From: Bacteroidota bacterium
GTDB lineage: Bacteria; Bacteroidota; Bacteroidia; Bacteroidales; VadinHA17
Assembly: GCA_021816545.1 (NCBI GenBank)
Contig: JAKAXP010000137.1
Span: 1-6,326 of the forward strand
Direction: 5' to 3'
Length of the DNA: 6,326 nt
Numbering within the stretch: the stretch's first letter is position 1; the number at the start of each line of letters is the position of its first letter. A program made the translations under genes and the position numbers. The notes under the pieces are model-generated. The model was given only the letters and a program-made list of their open reading frames with translations, was not told the origin of the DNA and ran no database searches. Of the stretch, positions 5,652 through 6,326 are shown in pieces.

Positions 5652-5681
5652 TGGTTAATGCCGCTGAATAATCATTAACCA
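5652..5681 (-). promoter_or_regulatory. Perfect 9-bp inverted repeat in the helicase leader
   Basis: TGGTTAATG (5652-5660) and CATTAACCA (5673-5681) are perfectly complementary with a 12-nt loop. In the leftward mRNA this hairpin would end 11 nt before the helicase ATG at 5640, where ribosomes bind. It could be a translation-control hairpin in the leader or a dyad operator for a DNA-binding protein. The stem is AT-rich, which would suit a temperature-sensitive structure, but that is only inference. Confidence 0.5.
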
Positions 5682-5814
5682 GATATCTGTTCAAAATGGC
5701 AATGTTCTTATGGCAAAATGTCTCAGCGTAAACTAGTGGTGGTAGAAAGGATCTCCGGAAGATGCCCGGCAGAAAAACCGTCTATACAGATCTAACTTAT
5801 GCCTGAATCGGGGG

Positions 5815-5846
5815 CAAAGATACTGATTTTCCCCCACCCCTGCAAA
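5815..5846 (-). promoter_or_regulatory. Bacteroidota-type promoter for the helicase operon
   Basis: On the minus strand, TTTG (5846-5843) is followed after 20 bp by TATCTTTG (5822-5815), matching TTTG / TAnnTTTG. The predicted transcription start is about 5809, which gives an unusually long leader of about 170 nt before ATG 5640. No closer match was found between it and the gene. Confidence 0.6.
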
Positions 5847-5922
5847 CTGGAATGGATATATCCCGGGTCAGGCCTGTCAGGGAATGTGCCGGCAAGTCTC
5901 TTTTTATCCTATCTTAGCATGT

Positions 5923-6326
5923 ATGAAAAAGATAGCAATCATCAGTCCCAGTGTCAGACAGGGCCGCAAGAGCCACCGTGTTGCGTTATGGTTCAGCAGG
6001 TATCTTGAACAGAATAACCTGGCCGAAGCTGACATCATTGACCTGGCTGAATATAGATTTCCCCTGTTTGAAGAGAGGCTGAAGCTGCAGCAGAACCCGC
6101 TGCCGGAAGCTGTTGAGCTTGCAGGCAGGATCAGGTCTGCTGATGGCGTCATTATAGTCACCCCGGAGTATAACGGCGGCTACCCCGCCAGTCTGAAGAA
6201 TGTAATCGACCTCCTCACAGATGAGTGGCGCCGCAAGCCTGTGGCTATATCAACTGTATCTGACGGCCCCTTCGGGGGAACACAGGTCATCACCTCGCTG
6301 CAGTTCACTCTCTGGAAGATGGGCGC
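5923..6326 (+). CDS. NAD(P)H-dependent FMN reductase-like flavoprotein, 3' end missing
   Basis: The first 134 codons of a flavodoxin-fold protein; the gene runs off the right edge. It starts MKKIAIISPSVRQGRKSHRVA, where Ser and Arg residues form the FMN-phosphate loop typical of NADPH-dependent FMN reductases (S-x-R-x-x-S pattern). After ADGVIIV comes the family signature TPEYNGGYPASLKNVIDLL (residues 80-98), with PEYN at 81-84. Family members reduce FMN, quinones or azo compounds using NAD(P)H and are cytoplasmic and soluble; no signal peptide is present. Full-length relatives are about 180-190 aa, so roughly 50 residues are outside the window. An ATG at 5919 is in another frame, so ATG 5923 is the start. 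The gene is divergent from the helicase operon. I found no full consensus promoter; TATCTTAG at 5910-5917 is a one-mismatch -7 match lying very close to the ATG. Confidence 0.9.
   Translation, partial: MKKIAIISPSVRQGRKSHRVALWFSRYLEQNNLAEADIIDLAEYRFPLFEERLKLQQNPLPEAVELAGRIRSADGVIIVTPEYNGGYPASLKNVIDLLTDEWRRKPVAISTVSDGPFGGTQVITSLQFTLWKMG

Overview
The window looks like chromosomal DNA from a member of the Bacteroidota, probably the Bacteroidales or a relative. Three intergenic regions carry the Bacteroidota sigma-factor promoter pattern (TTTG, 20-21 bp, TAnnTTTG). Gene starts lack obvious Shine-Dalgarno sequences. Three predicted secreted proteins place Gln directly after an Ala-ending signal-peptide cleavage site. 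The protein families (serine hydrolase with DUF3471-like tails, TlpA-like thioredoxin, DEAD-box helicase with a small Lys-rich partner) also fit. The species cannot be named from this sequence.

Layout from left to right. (1) Positions 1-87, minus strand: the first 29 codons of an exported protein with a Cys-Thr-Thr-Phe motif, possibly an N-terminal-nucleophile amidohydrolase. (2) Positions 88-385: intergenic. It holds three TTTTAACCC motifs in mixed orientation next to the partial gene's start, and a 70-bp tandem repeat (two copies plus 12 bp) with a GC-rich palindrome in each copy, which ends 2 bp from the next stop codon. (3) Positions 386-2059, minus: a secreted beta-lactamase-like serine hydrolase with two DUF3471-like C-terminal domains. 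(4) Positions 2060-2319: a divergent promoter region with one good promoter on each strand. (5) Positions 2320-4058, plus: an NTF2-like lipoprotein, a TlpA-like thioredoxin and a second exported redoxin, ending at a strong terminator that can work in both directions. (6) Positions 4216-5640, minus: a DEAD-box RNA helicase followed 12 bp later by a 68-aa Lys-rich protein resembling the N-terminal part of Bacteroidota cold-shock proteins. The helicase has a predicted leader of about 170 nt with a hairpin just before its start codon. (7) Position 5923 to the end, plus: an incomplete NAD(P)H-dependent FMN reductase-like flavoprotein.

The genes form two recognisable modules: an envelope redox pair (two CxxC thioredoxin-fold proteins 21 bp apart) and an RNA-remodelling pair (helicase plus basic peptide). 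The rest appear to be independent housekeeping or envelope genes. I see no mobile element, CRISPR array, tRNA, rRNA or defence system, and nothing that amounts to a clearly new multi-gene system. The most interesting items are the tandem repeat, the helicase leader and small partner, the helicase's DEFD motif and short end, and the competing-arm structure near position 90.
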